Positions 33,184-34,764 of a stretch of DNA of 34,764 nucleotides are shown piece after piece (position 1 is the stretch's first letter; each line of letters opens with the position of its first letter). This stretch comes from Prochlorococcus sp. AG-442-N17 (lineage in GTDB: Bacteria; Cyanobacteriota; Cyanobacteriia; PCC-6307; Cyanobiaceae): the NCBI GenBank assembly GCA_003212375.1, contig QCPY01000012.1, positions 1-34,764 of the forward strand. Reading direction: 5' to 3'. Position numbers and translations under genes: made by a program. The notes beneath the pieces were generated by a model. That model was given only the letters and a program-made list of their open reading frames with translations, searched no databases and was not told where the DNA came from.

Positions 33184-34650
33184 ATGGATTCTTGGAGTAA
33201 AAATTTAGAATTACTTATAAAATCGAGAACTCCTTTAATTTGGATAAGAACTAAAGAGGAAGAGAGATTATATAAAATTCTCAATCAAACATGTCAAAGA
33301 TTAAATATTAAGAGATTCGTATCTTGGGATTGTGTTAACGGAATTGTAGGATTACTCAATGAAAAAGGTAAGTTTTCTAATAACCCTTTAGGAGCTCTTA
33401 ATTGGCTAAAAGAACAAACATCAGAGTTACAAACAATATTATTGGTTAAAGATTTTGATAAATTTTATGATGATCCATCAATTAGCAGGACAATAAAAGA
33501 ATTATCTTTTTCACTAAGGGAAACAAGAAATAACCTCATTATTAGTTCTCATATATTGCCCTCATCTGAAGAGCTTGATGATTTAATTACAATAATAAAT
33601 TTACCCTTACCTGATATAAATGAGTTGACCACTCTTATAAAAAAAATTGCTTTCAATACTGACTCAGATTTAAGCGAACAAGACTTGAACCAACTTGCAA
33701 TAGCATCTAGTGGCTTAAGTGAGACAAAAATAAAGCAAGTAACAGCTAAAGCACTTACTCAAAGAGGAAAAATAAGCAAAGATGATATAAAGGATATTCT
33801 TGAAGAGAAAAAACAAGTTATTGCCAGAAGTGAAATATTAGAATTTTTTGAAAGCAATTCAACTCAAAATGAGATTGGAGGATTAAAAGTACTAAAGGTT
33901 TGGCTTAAACAAAGATACAGAGCTTTTTCAAAAGAAGCCAGAGAATACGGACTTCCTATCCCTAAAGGTGTATTACTAGTTGGGCCTCAAGGTACTGGGA
34001 AATCATTAACTGCCAAGTCTATTTCACAAAGTTGGTCAATGCCCCTTCTTAGACTTGATGTGGGAAGGTTATTTTCAAGTCTTGTGGGATCTAGCGAGGC
34101 AAGAACAAGAGAGACCATTTCAAGAGCAGAAGCTATGTCACCTTGCATTCTATGGATTGATGAAATAGACAAGGGATTTGGAGGAGATGCTAGAAGTGAT
34201 GGAGGAACTAGTCAAAGAGTTTTAGCAAGTTTGTTAACGTGGATGGCCGAGAAAGAATCGGCCGTATTTGTTATTGCCACTGCTAATTCAATTAATAAAC
34301 TCCCAGCAGAGTTATTAAGAAAAGGTAGATTTGATGAAATATTTTTCCTAGATTTACCAAATTCTGAAGAGAGAATGAGCATACTTGATTTACACTTAAA
34401 AAAAAGGAGGCCAAATTATAATTTTCCCCTATCAACAATAATTGATCGTACTGATGGATATTCTGGAGCAGAACTAGAACAAGCCGTTATCGAAGGAATG
34501 CACTTTTCATTCGATGAAAAAAGAGAACTAATGGAAAAAGATTTAATTAAAGCTGTTTCTGAATTGGTTCCGCTATCAAGGACAGCTAAAGAGCAAATTG
34601 ATTTTTTAAAAAAATGGTCTTCCACAGGCCGAGCACGCTCGGCCTCATAA
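33184..34650 (+). CDS. ycf46: AAA ATPase of the Ycf46 type
   Basis: A 488-residue AAA protein conserved in cyanobacteria and red-algal plastids. An N-terminal domain of about 220 residues precedes the AAA module: Walker A GPQGTGKS (267-274), Walker B ILWIDEID (322-329), sensor and arginine region SINKLPAELLRKGRFDEIFFL, then a helical lid (DGYSGAELEQAVIEGMHF). Reported roles of Ycf46 homologues concern carbon use and photosynthesis regulation; the exact activity is not settled. It follows yidC by 21 nt. The last codons form a GC-rich hairpin. Confidence 0.93.
   Translation: MDSWSKNLELLIKSRTPLIWIRTKEEERLYKILNQTCQRLNIKRFVSWDCVNGIVGLLNEKGKFSNNPLGALNWLKEQTSELQTILLVKDFDKFYDDPSISRTIKELSFSLRETRNNLIISSHILPSSEELDDLITIINLPLPDINELTTLIKKIAFNTDSDLSEQDLNQLAIASSGLSETKIKQVTAKALTQRGKISKDDIKDILEEKKQVIARSEILEFFESNSTQNEIGGLKVLKVWLKQRYRAFSKEAREYGLPIPKGVLLVGPQGTGKSLTAKSISQSWSMPLLRLDVGRLFSSLVGSSEARTRETISRAEAMSPCILWIDEIDKGFGGDARSDGGTSQRVLASLLTWMAEKESAVFVIATANSINKLPAELLRKGRFDEIFFLDLPNSEERMSILDLHLKKRRPNYNFPLSTIIDRTDGYSGAELEQAVIEGMHFSFDEKRELMEKDLIKAVSELVPLSRTAKEQIDFLKKWSSTGRARSAS
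34626..34645 (+). terminator. Hairpin at the 3' end of the ycf46-type gene
   Basis: AGGCCGAG (34626-34633), loop CACG, CTCGGCCT (34638-34645) is a perfect 8-bp, GC-rich stem that encodes the last residues (GRARSAS) and is followed by TCA TAA and a mixed AT tract, not a clean T run. It may act as a terminator or an mRNA-stabilising stem. Confidence 0.5.
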
Positions 34651-34744
34651 TTTATTTGGTATTTTGCAAATTATAAAAAAGTTAGTAATCCCTTATTTAA
34701 TTAATTTTTCAGCAAAAAGCTGGGATAATGATTTGAGATAAACT

Positions 34745-34764
34745 ATGTTATTAGGATATGAAAA
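34745..34764 (+). CDS. Possible start of the next gene (truncated by window end)
   Basis: ATG 34745 opens a frame that continues to the window edge (MLLGYE, six codons). A TATAAT-like GATAAT lies 20 nt upstream. Too little sequence to name it; whether it is real cannot be told. Confidence 0.3.

Noticed and set aside
1-34764. CRISPR array, transposase, integrase or toxin-antitoxin pair
   Set aside because: No regularly spaced repeats and no reading frame with such features were seen.

Overview
The window looks like a chromosomal segment of a high-light-adapted Prochlorococcus (marine picocyanobacterium). The evidence is an AT-rich, tightly packed sequence; photosystem II genes psbD/psbC with an insertion in the D2 stromal loop; a Pcb-type chlorophyll-binding antenna gene beside flavodoxin isiB; a Ycf4 gene; a cobyric acid synthase; and an rpmH-rnpA-yidC-ycf46 block. 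This identification comes from protein content only; no database search was possible.

Layout. 1-7.3 kb is core metabolism and photosynthesis: the end of an alpha/beta hydrolase gene, ilvH, a cyclophilin-like lipoprotein, ycf4, psbD-psbC, maf, cobQ and a small [2Fe-2S] ferredoxin. 7.3-14.5 kb is accessory in character: a predicted outer-membrane barrel protein, a large multi-pass GT-C-like membrane protein, a DUF6165 / TPR-glycosyltransferase pair, a 2OG-Fe(II) oxygenase, a short decayed reading frame and an SGNH hydrolase. It ends at the 3' end of tRNA-Ser(CGA). 14.6-18.3 kb is iron and outer-membrane related: futA (Fe3+-binding protein) divergent from a PiuC-type hydroxylase, a small secreted protein and a porin. 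18.4-22.1 kb holds glyQ and a run of small conserved proteins (DUF1824, MIF-like, a 56-aa basic protein, a methyltransferase, a DUF3386-like protein). 22.2-23.9 kb has a pcb antenna gene and isiB, an arrangement like the isiAB iron-stress operon. 24-27 kb has a peroxiredoxin-like protein, a SemiSWEET, an AEC permease and small unknowns. 27-29.1 kb has a GT4 glycosyltransferase and an EamA transporter. 29.1-34.7 kb has sppA, aroH, a DUF2808 protein, rpmH, rnpA, a PH-domain protein, yidC and a Ycf46-type AAA ATPase.

The genes form three working groups: photosystem II and assembly factors (psbD, psbC, ycf4, pcb); adaptation to low iron (futA, piuC, isiB, pcb, perhaps the porin); and cell-surface glycan synthesis (7.3-14.5 kb and 27-28 kb). 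The most unusual signals are two genes whose conserved N-termini have no ATG/GTG/TTG start (one with an ideally placed Shine-Dalgarno and an ATAA overlap), repeated TTGA start/stop junctions, clean inverted repeats in the futA/piuC, porin and isiB upstream regions, a Big_2-like domain inserted in YidC, and a GC-rich hairpin running through the stop codon of the AAA ATPase gene. I found no CRISPR array, insertion sequence, integrase or obvious new defence system.
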